Shown here: positions 11,701 through 24,306 of the stretch, one piece after another
Numbering within the stretch: the stretch's first letter is position 1
Layout of the letters: every line of letters begins with the position of its first letter
DNA from: Lingula anatina
Lineage: Eukaryota > Brachiopoda > Lingulata > Lingulida > Lingulidae
Reading direction: 5' to 3'
NCBI RefSeq assembly: GCF_001039355.2
Contig: NW_019775502.1
Span: 656,575-718,574 of the forward strand
Length of the DNA: 62,000 bases
Made by a program: the position numbers and the translations under genes
The notes under the pieces: generated by a model
What the model was told of the DNA's origin: nothing
The model's database searches: none
What the model saw: only the letters and a program-made list of their open reading frames with translations

Positions 11701-14700
11701 GGTCATCTCTAAACATGGCTGCTGTAACATCCACGCCCTTCCTTCCTGACTCTCCGCCAGAGTTCCCATCGTCCCCGCAGCGTTCATCACACTCTCCGAG
11801 TCATCAAAGGTGAGCATTCTTGTCAGATCAGGAAGGATTTTCTTCCCCTCTGCGTGACTGGAGTTTGTGAGGCTGAGGACACGATAGCATCCAATGTCAT
11901 TTTCTGCAAGTGTCCCAATAATGTAAGCAGCATTGCCTGCAACCCTGATAGACAGAAAAAGAAAAATTCCAATTAAATTATAAATCATGATTATCATTTT
12001 TTTTGGTAATTCACACTTTATCCAACATAAAAATAGACATAAAGATAAGTTTTATTGTGCAACTGCTACAAAAATGAACACATATGGTATCTGATATTAT
12101 TCATACTCATGTTCAATCAAGACATGCTTTGTTCTTCAAAAATAGTTTTGTATCAATAATGCACATCGCATTTTCACTTTCAAATTCAACTTATTTACAT
12201 GCAGCACCATTGAACCAAACTAGAAGCACTGTAGTCAAATCAATTGAGTAAATTTAATGTGGGAAATTAAAAGAGTGTTGCACTGTTCCCACATTGATCA
12301 ATTTTACAGACATAGTTCGAAGAAAGTCTATCATTTAATAAGCCACCACTGAGGTCAAACAAACAAGTTGATGAAAACTTCAAGTTTGTTTAAAAAGTGC
12401 ACGATAAATAAATCATGAGAATTGCATCTTACATCTATTTAAAATCAAACTGGTTTCAAATAAATTCACATATACATGGAGCTTTGCTTATATCTATCTG
12501 ACTTGAGAGATTGTTGGAGTTTAGAATTACGATATTCAGTCCAAACTAGTTTTATATAAAAAAATCCCACCACTAACTTGACCTTTACAGTAATTTTACA
12601 ACATCAATTCAAAGTTCAATGAGATTAAAAAGTGTATAATTCACAGTTTGTTTGTCTGAGGTCGACCAAAGATTCATAAAAAACTAATTTTTCCTGAATT
12701 CTAGTTTTCACTTCTACACTGATTAAAACCACGCAGTTGTTTCCATCATGCACAACTGCTAGCATTTCCACGCATGAAAGAACTATTTCAACAGACATTG
12801 AAAAATCGATTATGATTATAACATGTTGACATAGCATTACAGAAAATGTGTGCATTGAACTGGTCATGTCCCTTTCTTCCCCGACCCATTGTATGCTTTA
12901 ACATAGTCACCTACACAAACACAATCTCTATTAGCAGTTGGAAATTCAATAGGCAAAACCTCTTGATCTTAATCTGAAATTTATGGGATACTTTAACTCC
13001 ATTTTCGTACCAAAGTCAAAATGTAAAACACATGAGGTTCCCTGACATGGTTTAATCCATAGGATATCTTGATTTTATTGCACTTAAATCTTGTTGTCAA
13101 GCATCTAAATGTTAAAACATTAATTATATTGATGGGTCTTTTGTTAGAAGAAATGTTTGTCAAACAAGAAAGCACTGGTCTTGCACTGGTGAAACCATGT
13201 CAGCTATTCAGAAACCTGCATGTTGTTATATAGTAGAACTTTGACAAGTAGAACAATATTTGTTTTGCAACATTATATTTAGTCAATCATACTCAATATG
13301 ACTTAGGTATAAAACATACTGTTTCAAGTTAATTTTGCAACTTTTTGGGTCTTTTTGTATGACTAGTAAAAATAATTACTGAATCAGATATCTTCCTCTT
13401 AACATATTAACATAATAGATGCCAAATGTACAAAATAAGAATGAAAAAGAAAATGCTGATATTTTGACCGATGATTGACAAAAATGTGTTTGCCATGCCA
13501 TTAAAAAAGCATCTTACATTTTGATAGTAGCTACATCAAGGGGTCTGATACATGAAGTTTAACCAGCTTTTCATCAATTTGTCCTGAAAAAGTTTTAGGT
13601 CTTACTTCTTGAAGATTCTAAGCAACTGCTAAATGAGAGAAAAATACTGTCCAAAGAGACACAATTTCATGCAACTGAATTTAAAACACCACAATTTGAG
13701 CCATCTACATCCTGGAATTCCACTTAACAAAGACTGCATTCACATCGAGTTGAGCCATGGCTTTACAAAACCACGAACTAAATATGGCCGATGAACATAA
13801 AAGGAAAACCGCCTAATCTTTTAATAGTCTCTCCGCCTCTCACACGCCTCCTCATGTGTCGTCCCTGCGGGAGTACAGTCATTAAATCTCGGCTCCATTG
13901 GGACGACACATGGGGAGGCATGTGAGAGGCGGAAAGACTATTAAAAGATTAGGTGGTTTTCCTTTCATGTATGTCCACCATATTTAGTTCGTGGCTTTGT
14001 AGAGCCATTGCTCAACTCGATGTGAATGCAGTCTAAGACTCCCACACAGTTTCAACAGCCTCACTGTAGGATATCCCAACTGATTCCCCTTGTAATTGTT
14101 TGTCTTCTGCATCCTCTTCGAAAAGATGCTGGTGCGGTAAAAGAGGTCAGATTTACTGTTGCAAAGGGATTTGGTTTCAAATATCGGGACTGATTAATTG
14201 AATGATTGATTGAAATTGATTGGCCGATTCATTGAAGTTCTGAGGGCCAACAACAGCACTGTACCTCTTTAACATAAAGAAAATCATCGGTATTTTAAGG
14301 TGTCAGAAGTAATTTTTTTATGTGTTTGGCATAAATGGATTAAATATAAGCCATTGAAGGTAGTCTTATAAATTCACTGGAGTTTGCCCTCCGATTTTAC
14401 TTAACACACGTAAATGTCTTTATTTGACATGACATATTGATACAGTAAGGAAGTCTTTCTGCAGAATTGCTGAAAAATTTCAAAGATAAAACTTATGAAT
14501 TGTGGTAGGTATGTGGCACTTAGGTCAAAAAGCTTTGGTTAACAAAAGGTGCATTGTGATATTGTTTATTGATAAACTTTTAGTGTATGGCACTTTTGTG
14601 AGAGTTAGTGATGTAGTTAGTGATATATCAACTGATAAAATGTTATTGCCTAAGCCTTCTGTGTTACAGTAACTCTAGGAAAAGGAACTGATGTGGCAAA

Positions 14701-17700
14701 AGAGGTAAGATTTGATGTTGCAAGCTACTGGAGAACTTTTTGACTTACAAACTATCAAAAAAAAGTAACAAGTATCATCAAAGAGAGGTTGAGAGGTTTG
14801 CAACTTGGCATATAATCACTCAAAATTTTACAATTTATGCCTTTAGAATATTACAGTTTGTATTCACCATGTCTGTGTAGCACTTCTGTATTGCTTTCCA
14901 AGGTGACATTCTTGACACATCAAAATTCATCCTAAACACTGAAAAGTTAACCCCATTTTACAAAGATTCTCACACATTTTCTAGTTTTTAAAGTGATGTC
15001 AGAAAATTCCAACAGCCTCATCTTAGGATATATCCCAAATGATCCCCATTGTGATTGCTTGCCTTCTGTATGCTCTGGGAAAAGATGCTTGTGTGGTAAA
15101 AGAGGTCAGATTTACTGCTGCAAAGGGATTTGCTTTCAAATTAGGGGATTGATTGACTGATTGAAATTGATTGATTGAAGTTGTAGGGTTAAACAACAGC
15201 ACTGCACCTCCATCACATAAAGAAAATCATCGATATTTTAAGGTGTCAGAAGTCATTTTTTTTTGTGTTTGGCATAAATGGATTGAATATAAGCTATTGA
15301 AAGTAGTCTTATAAATTCATTGGAGTTTGCCCTCTTGTTTTACCTAACATATGTAAATGTCTACATTTGACATAATATATTGATAAACAAGTTTTTCTGT
15401 AGAATTGCTGAAAATTTTCAAACATTAAACTGACAAATTTGTGGCAGGTGTGTGGCACTTACATCAAAAGTATTGGTTAACAATTAAGAGGTGATATTGA
15501 TTTTTGATAAACTTTTAGTGTATGGTTGTGTGAGCTGTTGCAAGGGGATTTAGTTACTGGGAGAACTTTTTGGAATGATTTTTACAAGTATTTGATAAAA
15601 TATTTTAGCTATTTAAAAAAATTAATTATTCTGCCAAAATGACTGATTCAAGCCATTTATATGTCAATGTATGTTTTAAAAGTTTTAACTGCCCTCAGAT
15701 ACTAGTAAGTTCAACAAAAAGCATGCAGTTCATGGAAGTAGAAAGAATTCAAAATCCTGGCTTGGATCACTTCAAGTGACATGTTGTTGATGATTTTATG
15801 CTGTTATTAGTGGACAGGTGGTCTGTTTTTCAATTAAAAACTTTTATACCTCAATATCAGCTGTACAGCAGATTTTTATACATTTGTAAAATTTTAAAAA
15901 ATGAAAAAATAAATGGGGGTAATATCACTGTTAATGTCTTGACAGGACTTGTTTTTAATGAAGACATCAATCCCTTAAAAGTGTACAGTAGAGCTACTAG
16001 TATATCACTGATGTAGACCACTCTATGTGAAAAGAATCGAAGGCTGAAAACATTGGTCTACTTTGTCTCAGTTTTCAGAGTTTACCATAACATTGCACCA
16101 AACACAGTTTTAAAACATTTTTTTTTTGTAAAGCAGGCTTAACATTTCCCAATTTAGACAGACAACAAGTAATTTTAAATGTCCAGCCAGAGAAAAGTAA
16201 AAAAAAATTGGTCAAATGTTTTTTGTGAAACTGGGGCTAGGACCTAACACAGACTACAGTAACAAAAATAATTAAAGACAGCCTCAGAGTTTTGCAACTT
16301 GGCGTTAAATCAATCAAGATTTTATCTGAATCTAAGAGAGAGTAGGATTCAAAATATTGGAAGATGAGCCAGTTTAGTGCAGCAAGTCAGCAACCATACA
16401 ATGTCAGAATTGATCAAAGGATATTCTTCTTGGTTGCTTTCTCCCAAATTCTGCCTTTAAAATATTTCAGTATATATTCACAATGTTTTGTATGTAAATT
16501 TTGTATTGCTCTACGAGATGACATTCCTGACACAAAGAAATTTACCCTTATCACTAAAAAGTAATCATCATTTCACAAAGATTGTTACACATTTTGAATT
16601 TTTCTACCCTTGAATGATGTCACACAGTTCCATTTTTCATTTTAGGATATTACAAATGATTCCCATTGGGACTGTTTGCCTTTTGTGATCTTTTGTATAC
16701 TCTGGGAATACATGCTGGTGTGGTAAAAGAGGTCAGATTGACTGCTGCTAGGCTTCCTCCTTCAGATGGTCACTACCATCTATCAGATTCACCTACACAC
16801 TGTATCACTGTGATTCACTGCCGAATTGCATCAGCACCCGACAACAGCACTACACCTCCTCCACCTCGTGCAGACCACTGGTATTTAAAGGTGCCGCAAG
16901 TAAATTTTTTATGTGTTTGGCATATGTAGATATGAATATAAGCCACTGAAAGTAGATTCACAAATTCACTGAAGTTTGCCCTCTGGTTTTACCTAACATA
17001 TGTAAAAGTCTTAATTTGACATGATATATTTTGATACAGTAAGGAAGTCTTTCTGCAGAATTGCTGAAAAATTTCAAAGATAAAACTTATGAATTGTGGT
17101 AGGTATGTGGCACTTAGGTCAAAAAGCTTTGGTTAACAAAAGGTGCATTGTGATATTGTTTATTGATAAACTTTTAGTGTATGGCACTTTTGTGAGAGTT
17201 ACTGACGTAGTTTAATTTGAGTCAGTGATATATCAACTAATAAAATGTTATTGCCTAAGCCTTCTGTGTTACAGTAACTCTAGGAAAAGGAACCGATGTG
17301 GCAAAAGAGGTAAGATTTGATGTTGCAAGCTACTGGAGAACTTTTTGACTTACAAACTATCAAAAAAAAAAAGTAACAAGTATCATGAAAGAGAGGTTGA
17401 GAGGTTTGCAACTTGGCATATAATCACTCAAAATTTTACAATTTATGCCTTTAGAATATTACAGTTTGTATTCAGCATGTCCGTGTAGCACTTCTGTATT
17501 GCTTTCCAAGATGACATTCTTAACACATCAAAAATTCATCCTAAACACTGAAAAGTTAACCCCATTTTACAAAGATTCTAACACATTTTCTAGTTTTTAA
17601 AGTGATGTCAGAAAATTCCAACAGCCTCATCTTAGGATATATCCCAAATGATCCCCATTGTGACTGCTTGCCTTCTGTATACTCTGAGAAAAGATGCTGG

Positions 17701-18727
17701 CATGGCAAAAGAGGTCAGGTTTACTGCTGCAAAGGGATTTGGTTTCAAATAAAGGGATAGATTGATTGAATGATTGGTTGAGTTTTGGGGTAAGCAACAG
17801 CACTGCACCTCCAATCAAAATTTTACAGGATCTAAAGGAGAGTAGGGTCCTAAATAATAGGCTTTGAGCCAGTATTATGCAGAATTGAGCCAATTAAGTC
17901 TTTCTTGGTTGCTTTCTACTTAATTCTTATAATATTACAGTATATATTCACAATGTTTTATGTAGAACTTTTGTATTGCTTTCTTAGATGACATTCCTGA
18001 CACACAGGAATTCATCCTAAACACTGAAAAGTTTACCCACTTGAGTAAAACACACTTTCTAATCTTGAATAGTCACTCAGTTCCAACAGCTTCTCTTTAG
18101 AATCTCCCAACAGATTCCCATTGTATTTGTTTGCCATCTTAATACCCCTGGGAGACAGATGCTTGTGTGGTAAAAGAGGTCAGATTTGTTTCATTCAATT
18201 ATTGAGGGACATGAACTTCAGCTCACTGCACCTCCCTTGTCTAAGGAAAACCATTGGTATTTAAAGGTGTCGGAAGTAAATTTTTTACGTGTTTGGCAAA
18301 AATCAAATGAATATAAGCTATTGAAAGTAGTCATAAATTCACTGGAGTTTGCCCTCTGGTTTTACTGAACATATGTTAATGTCCATAATTGAAATTACTT
18401 TTTGATAAGCAAGTTTTTCTGTAGAATTGCCTAAAACTATCAAAGATAAAACTTATAAATTTGTGGTAGGTGTGTACCACTTAGGTAAAAAAGCTTTGGT
18501 TAACAAAACATGCATTATGATATTGATTATTGATAAACTTTTGTGTGTGGTGCTTTTGTGAGAGTTAGTGATGTAGTTAGTGATATATCAACTAACAAAA
18601 TGTTATTGCCTAAGCCTTCTGTGCTACAGTAACTCTGGGAAAAGAGGCCAATGTGGCAAAAGAGGTTAGATTTGATGTTGCAAGGGATTTTAGTTACTGG
18701 GAGATGTTTTTAAAATGGTTTTTGCAA

Positions 18728-18785
<58 letters not shown>

Positions 18786-21700
18786 TGAAACTGTCGGTCT
18801 GATCAGTCATGACCTTGAAAATTTGTCTGGACCGAGAAGAGTTTTAAGAGCCGCAATTTTGAATTTACAGTCATCATCCGACATACGTCACTAATAAATT
18901 GTATAAAACCCAAAGTGTTTTTCTCTTCCATTTCAAACCTATCACATTCATAAAGTAAGCTACCCTTATCGTACTGGTAGTATCTGTCTCAAACGAATGG
19001 TGATTTTCGGTCCGACAAAAATCCATTCGGACCGGCACATTTTTCATTACTGCCGGTCCAAATGTCCGACCATTCCTAAAAGTTTTCAGCATGTGTGTGT
19101 GTGTGTTTATAATTCTGCCAAAATGACTGATTCAAGCTATTTATATGTTTCAAAAGTTTTAATTGTCTTCAGGTTTTTATGCTGTTATCAGTGGACAGGT
19201 TTTTTTTTTCTAAATTAAAAACCCTTTACTTATCAATATCAGCTGTACAGCAGATTTTTTTTGTTTGTTTAGTTTTAAACAAGAAATGAATGGAGTTAAT
19301 ATTACTGTTTTAATGTTTTGACATGACATGTTTTTAATCAAAACGTGAATCTCTAATAGTGTACAGTTAATCTGTATCACCAAAATAGACCACTCAATGT
19401 AAAAAAAATCCAAGACTAAAATCATTGGTCTACTTTGTCTAATACTTCAGAGCATACTATTACAATGTACCAATTAAACATAGTGTACCAATTAAACATT
19501 CTTGACACAAAGAAATTCACCCTAATCATGGAAAAATTTATCCCCCTTAACAAAGATTCCCAAACATCTAGTCTTAGGCCCTATTCAGAATGAGAAGAGC
19601 CGAGTGCTAACTGGGTCCATGGCCTAAATATGGCGGACCTACATGAAAGGAAGACCACTTAATCCTGTAATGGTCTCTCTGCCTCTTATGCGCCTCTACA
19701 CATGTCGTCCCTCGACCAGTCGAATTTAGCCAAGATTTAATTACTGTGCTCCTGCAGCCTGCAAGGATGATGCATGGAGATATGTGAAAGAGGCAGAGAG
19801 ACCATTGTAGGTCAGCCATATTTAGGCATTGTAGACTGAATGGTCTCTTAAAGATACATATGAACCAAGCATTGGTGGATACCCAGTAACACATATAAAC
19901 CACTTATACTAGTTTCTTATATGACTCAAATAAAGTTAATATGTCAAGGGATAAATTAAATACTAGTACATCACTCGGTCAACCATAAAAGAGCTTGAGA
20001 CTGCTATTTTCTTTAAATCTTTGGTCGGAAATTTAACCTACTTATGTGACCTACTTTTCAGCCCATGTATTTACAGCATAGCCAGAAGAAAAACCTGTTC
20101 AAATATCATTTTGTGGGTAACATTAAACAATGTCTTTTGGTAATTCTCTTAGTTATACTATTTGAAACCATATGCTGGCATTTGGTTGGTTTTTGTGGCA
20201 AAAAATTGACTTCATATGCATCTTTAAGTGGAGTCACACAGTTCAAACAGCCTCATTTTAGGATATATCCCAAATGGATCCTTTTGAGATTGCTTGCCTT
20301 CCATATAGTCCAGGAAAATATGCTGGTGTGGTAAAAGAGGTCAGATTTACTGTTGCAAAGGGGTATGCTTATATTTTTATTTGAAATTGATTTTTTGTTA
20401 CGCAACAGTACTGCACCTCCAGCTTCCTCTGAAGACTAGTGGCATTTTAAGGTGTCAGAAGTAATTTTTTTATGTGTTTGGCATTAATGGATTTGAATTT
20501 AAGCCATTGAAAGTAGACTTAAAAATTCACTGGGATTTGCCCTGTGGTTTTACTTAACATATGTAAATGTCTACATTTGACATAATATATTGATAAACAA
20601 GATTTTCTGTAGAATTGCTGAAAATTTTCAAACATTAAACTGACAAATTTGTGGTAGGTGTGTGGCACTTACATCAAAAGTTTTGGTTAACAATTAAGAG
20701 GTGATATTGATTATTGATAAACTTTTAGTGTATGGTGCTTGTGTGAGCTGTTGCAAGGGGATTTAGTTACTGGGAGAACTTTTTGGAATGATTTTTACAA
20801 GTATTTGATAAAATATTTTAGCTATTTAAAAAAAGCTTAATGATTATATGTAGTTAAACTGGTAAACCTGGCAGCAAGGTTTCAATTTGGTTTGTTCTTC
20901 AGCGCTATCACAGTAAGCTAATTCAGTTGTCAACTTGATTGTTTGCTGAAAAAAATTATAATGACACAGTCTTCAGAACTTAAAACACTTTATGTCAAAA
21001 CATATAAAGCTTGTAGTAGGCGGGGACGGAGACTTAAGGGGGATTATCTGACAGTAATCTAGTGACACTCCCCGCAGTGATAGATCGATCTAAAAGTTGT
21101 GAGAACAGAGCCAAAGACTCCCACACAGTTCTCACAGCCTCACTTTAGGATCTCCCAACTGATTCCCCTTGTGATTGTTTGCCTTCTGTATACTCTGGAA
21201 AAATATGCTTGTGTGGTAAAAAGAGGTCAGATTTATTGCTGCATAGGGACTTGGTTTCAAGGAGCGATTGATTGAAATTGATTGGCCATTTCTGGCTAAA
21301 CAACAGCACTGCACCTCCTTCACTACTAGAAAATCATTGGTATTTTTGGGTGTCAAAAGTAAAATTTCTTTGTGATTGGCATTAATGGATTTGAATATAA
21401 GCCATTGAAAGTAGTCTTATAAATTCACTGGAGTTTGCCATCTGGTTTTACCTAACATATGTAAATGTCTGTATTTTAAATGACATATTGATAGGAGAGT
21501 TTTTGTGTAGAATTGCTAAAAAAAAATTAATTATAACACTTTTTAGCTTGTGGTAGGTGTGTAGCACTTACTAGTACGTCAACAGGCTGTGGTTGATAAA
21601 AGCTGCGTTATGATATTGATAAATTTGTAGTGTATGATGCTTTGGTGACAGTGATATAGTTATAGATATATACAAAGCTCATATGTTATATTTTTGCCAT

Positions 21701-24306
21701 TTATAGATTTAAATATACTCCACTGAAAGCAGCCTTAAAATTTACAAGCATTTGCTATTGGTTTTATAGCTCTATGTCAATGTCTACTTCTTAAATGGCA
21801 TTTTGATTATCAAGCTTTTTTGTAGATCAGAGAAGATAAAACTGAAGTAAGTGTTATTTAGGTCAACAAGCAGCTGTACATGACAGTCAAAATTATGATA
21901 CTGATTATTGATAAACCTTTAGGATATGGTGCTTCTGTGAGAGTAAGCAGTAACATGGTAGTAACATTAACTTCTAAAATTCTGCACAAGTATTAATTTG
22001 TGGAGAAATAAAGTAACGGAACTACGGTATTTCTTTAAGTTATTTGTAACTATAAAGTGGCATTTGATTGTGTTTAGTGGCAACAATTTGCCATAAGTAC
22101 AAGTACTAGTATAATTTATATATTCATCTTTAATTAAGCTAAAACTTGTGTGTGCCTAAATGTGTTGCTAGATCACCAAGTACTTGTAGTATGTGTGGAC
22201 AGCCAAGCCAACTGACACTGAAAATTCAAATGCATCCTTCCAGACAGGGTGGTATTTTTATTCAAGACAAAGTGACCAAAAAACGCTGTATCATGACTTT
22301 ACATGACTTTTGAAAAATAACACAGACAGCTTCCTTTTTTTGCTATTTCTGCTGCAAAGAATGGCATTTCTTACAGGCAGTCTTAAAATTTAATAGAAAT
22401 TGATGCAGTTGTAAGTTAACTGACATTCCTACAACAAATTTGTTTTGCAAAACGCCATATTCACATGTTGAAATGTTTTCAACATAATCTAAAACACTTT
22501 CGGGGGCCACAGAAAGTACTATGTATCATTATTCTTTGTGAGCATTTAATAAACATTATAACTATTTTCTTTAAAAGATTCTGCTTCTGCCAAAATGAAA
22601 TTAAATATTAGGTCATCAAGGAACATAATTGTGAAGGCAATCAAGGTGCTTCATTGGATACAATGACATACAGTACATGATATAATATTTTCTATAAAAA
22701 ATTGTTTTTATATCTGTTATAATTGTAATCATAGATTTGTATTGGCAATTGTCTCTGCTCATACACAAAATAATGGTGACCACAGTTAGACTACTAGTAT
22801 TCAGATATTTTTCTGAATGTCTAATAATTCAGTTTTTTGTTTGTTTATAGGTTGGCACCTTAATTTCACTTGTAATGCATGACAGGTAAAGTCAATAAAA
22901 TTATTCACGTTTTGCAGGGACAAAGCTGCCAAAGCCTGGTGATTTTTCCAAAGAGTGCTTTCTCATATTGGGAAAACCTGAGAAAGGGTTATTGTAGCCT
23001 TGATCTTTGTTATTATGTACTGTAGTTAGCTTCCAAGCCATGCTTTTACCACCAAAGACTCATTTAAAGCATTTTCTCAGGGAAGATGGCATTTCTCCCA
23101 ATTTATCATCCTTTAACCTTTCTTTTCTGATACTCACCATAACTTTGTAACAATTTTAGAAATAGCAAATGATCTAAACCTGCGCTTAAGCACAGGTTTT
23201 CCAGATACCCCATCAGATGTACCTCATTCATTCCAAGTTTGGCTTTCAGATCTTACAGGACTCTCATGCTGCAACCATATTATTTTTTTCAAACTGTGTC
23301 ACGATGGCTGACTACGGAGGTTAGGTAGGAGGCAGTGAATATGATTATTTTTTGTGATGCTGATTATGGTCATTTTTATGTCAAAATATGTCTTAAAAGC
23401 TTTAATTATTCTCAAATATGCTCAACAAGAAGCAATTTATGCACTTAGAATGTGTTCAAAATTCTTGTTTTGGTCACATTACTGTAAGTGACATGTTGTT
23501 TTTGATTTTATGCTGTTATAAGTGGACAGGTGGTCTGTTTTTAAACTAAAAGCCTATATACCTGGATGTTAGGAGTGCAGCAGATTTATTTTGCGTGTGT
23601 GTGTTTGTTGAATATAAAACAATTTCAAAAATATAAAAGGATGTCTAATTATTTATATGTTTTGACATAAAGTGTTTTAAGTTCTGAAGACTGTGTCATT
23701 ATAATTTTTTTCAGCAAACAATCAAGTTGACAACTGAATTAGCTTACTGTGATAGCGCTGAAGAACAAACCAAATTGAAACCTTGCTGCCAGGTTTACCA
23801 GTTTAACTACATATAATCATTTCTTTCTTTTAACAACAACAACAAAAATAAATAAATAAAATAATAGCAAAAATTAATAATAATAATTAAATATAAATAA
23901 TAATAATAATAATTAAAAATCTGTTGGGGCATTTGGAAACAACTACATTATCCTATATTATAAGTAATTTATAATGACGCATATTATTGATCAATATCAT
24001 TAATGCTTTCTACCATTATGCTATTACTAGTCATAGTTATATAAGTTGTAGTTATTAAATTTACAAAGGTAGTTAAAGCACGCTTTTCTTAAAACTGCAA
24101 AAATACCTCGAGTTTTCACTTGCCAGCAGCTTTACCAATCCCCACAAGAAATCTTCCGAGCCAGAATGACAGAGAAATTTGGTTATCGTCTTGTCCTTTT
24201 CGACGTGCAGGTCGTCTACAAGCATCTCCAGTGCTATGTGCGAGCGCTTGTCCCCGCACAATAACTGGTGAAAATACTCGTTATTCGCCCAGTTTACCGT
24301 CATCAT
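928..24306 (-). CDS. ARM-repeat and fibronectin type III protein with Ser/Lys-rich tail (3' end not found)
   Basis: I do not recognise a named orthologue. Exons in transcript order (minus strand): 24306-24107, 11944-11627, 11351-11251, 10851-10757, 10188-9992, 9614-8932, 8520-8324, 8086-8017, 7691-7430, 5514-5464, 4647-4575, 4011-3938, 3621-3029. Phases agree at every junction except 8017/7691. There the exon at 7691 needs a phase-2 predecessor but exon 8017 ends in phase 1, so a small exon is missed or there is a sequence error. The start at 24306 (ATGATGACGG) is inferred. Residues from exon 1 through the first part of 9614-8932 form armadillo-like repeats, with segments such as NAAGTMGTLAESQEG and NACFALSCLATSNAGHS. 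Three FN3 domains follow, each with a conserved W and a TPYTF / TSYDI / KEYVF segment. The remainder is Ser/Lys/Glu-rich and probably disordered. No signal peptide or membrane segment is visible, so a cytoplasmic scaffold is likely; this is inference. The last exon found ends in a GTAAGT donor, so the gene continues. Confidence 0.8.
3029..3621 (-). CDS. Large tail exon of the ARM/FN3 gene
   Basis: This 593-nt open exon lies between acceptor TTTCTAG and donor AA|GTAAGT. It begins in phase 0, joining exactly to the exon ending at 3938, and ends in phase 2. The product is low-complexity: Ser-rich at first, then repeats of the type PNSADK / PNSVDR / PNSAKK, then a run of seven Glu before GVGPMPDPSWVEITKK. 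The following exon was not located. The duplicated 51-nt exon at 2429-2479 cannot be next, because it requires phase 0. Confidence 0.75.
3771..5739 (-). repeat. Copy 2 of the 1.9-kb duplicated block with three exons
   Basis: This partner of 773-2702 holds exons 5514-5464, 4647-4575 and 4011-3938. Together these are 198 nt (66 codons), so the cassette can be skipped or included without changing frame. It fits in phase between the exon ending at 7430 and the large exon starting at 3621, so it is probably the copy in normal use. Confidence 0.88.
5740..7429. other. Intron of the ARM/FN3 gene, no further exon identified
   Basis: AT-rich sequence between the exon ending at 7430 and the one starting at 5514. 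Short open frames exist on both strands but none shows codon structure, paired splice sites in the needed phase, or a recognisable domain. No repeat was recognised in it. Confidence 0.6.
8932..9614 (-). CDS. Exon encoding the end of the ARM region and FN3 domains 1 and 2
   Basis: This 683-nt exon is the longest in the structured part. It starts by completing the Met codon split from exon 10188-9992. It encodes about 65 residues of the last helical repeat (TLRTLASQPKGCLRLREHA and onward), a KPPPPDIEV linker, FN3-1 (EVEATWTEM to PWSEPVRVIT) and FN3-2 (IKVGWEPPESANGHLKGYHV onward). FN3-3 is encoded by exons 8520-8324 and 8086-8017. Confidence 0.85.
11945..13731. other. First part of the 12-kb first intron of the ARM/FN3 gene
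   Basis: AT-rich non-coding sequence with no convincing exon, tRNA or recognised repeat. The intron runs from 24106 to 11945. The split codon AG|G across it (exon 24306-24107 to exon 11944-11627) is in frame and gives a continuous ARM-like protein (LLASENSR then VAGNAAYIIG), which supports the long intron. Confidence 0.6.
13732..14033. mobile_element. Foldback MITE, 302 bp, arms about 140 bp
   Basis: Begins GACTGCATTCACATCGAG and ends with its reverse complement. The left arm (13732 to about 13875) pairs with the right arm (about 13890-14033) with roughly one mismatch per ten bases, leaving a short loop. There is no coding capacity. I could not identify a clean target-site duplication. A decayed relative lies at about 19571-19841. 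Confidence 0.85.
18731..18782. repeat. (TA)n microsatellite
   Basis: About 26 uninterrupted TA dinucleotides, inside the macro-repeat array. Confidence 0.95.
19571..19841. mobile_element. Decayed foldback element related to 13732-14033
   Basis: Shares with the 13.7-kb element the blocks AAATATGG, ACATGAAAGGAA.ACC, GGTCTCTCTGCCTCT and CATGTCGTCCC, plus an inverted match between its two halves (AGAGGCAGAGAGACCAT). The ends are eroded. It sits inside the macro-repeat array. Confidence 0.6.
20839..21008. repeat. Left arm of a 170-bp inverted repeat
   Basis: By eye, 20839-21008 is an exact reverse complement of 23652-23821, for example GGTAAACCTGGCAGCAAGG against CCTTGCTGCCAGGTTTACC. The arms enclose 2.64 kb. 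Such identity beside highly decayed repeats indicates a recent event or ongoing homogenisation. Confidence 0.9.
23652..23821. repeat. Right arm of the 170-bp inverted repeat
   Basis: Reverse-complement partner of 20839-21008. It lies directly next to module C of the macro-repeat array and is followed by a simple AAT/AATA-rich stretch (about 23833-23915). Confidence 0.9.
24107..24306 (-). CDS. First coding exon of the ARM/FN3 gene
   Basis: Opens with tandem Met codons and encodes about 66 residues predicted to be helical, ending LVKLLASENS-R with a split Arg codon (AG|GTATTT donor). The split codon is completed by exon 11944-11627. The reading frame stays open for some codons upstream of the ATG, so a longer N-terminus or another exon is possible. 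Confidence 0.75.

Larger units (their letters stand above)
14034..23650 (+). repeat. Degenerate macro-repeat array (about 1-2.6 kb complex units)
   Basis: Four sequence modules recur in the same order with indels. Module A (GAT..CCCAA.TGAT.CCC up to AAAGAGGTCAG.TTTACTG) is at 14070, 15027, 16646, 17636, 18101, 20262 and 21149. Module B (ACTCT.GGAAAAG followed by a TGTGGCAAAAGAGGTAAG-like segment) is at about 14651, 17258 and 18610. Module C (AGTGGACAGGT, then TGTACAGCAGAT) is at about 15797, 19177 and 23506. Module D (GACATTC.TGACACA) is at about 14905, 16522, 17512, 17990 and 19500. Between them sit repeated TTTGCCCTCTGGTTTTAC and AACTTTTAGTGTATGG blocks. The array lies inside intron 1 of the minus-strand ARM/FN3 gene. 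It may be a decayed tandem gene segment or a tandemly amplified mobile element. Confidence 0.8.

Noticed and set aside
14070-14180. Module A read in another frame looks like a cysteine-rich secreted peptide (several Cys, KRCWCGKRG-type segment).
   Set aside because: The frame lacks a signal peptide and is broken in other copies; the HEAT-like frame gives more regular spacing, and the whole array is decayed.
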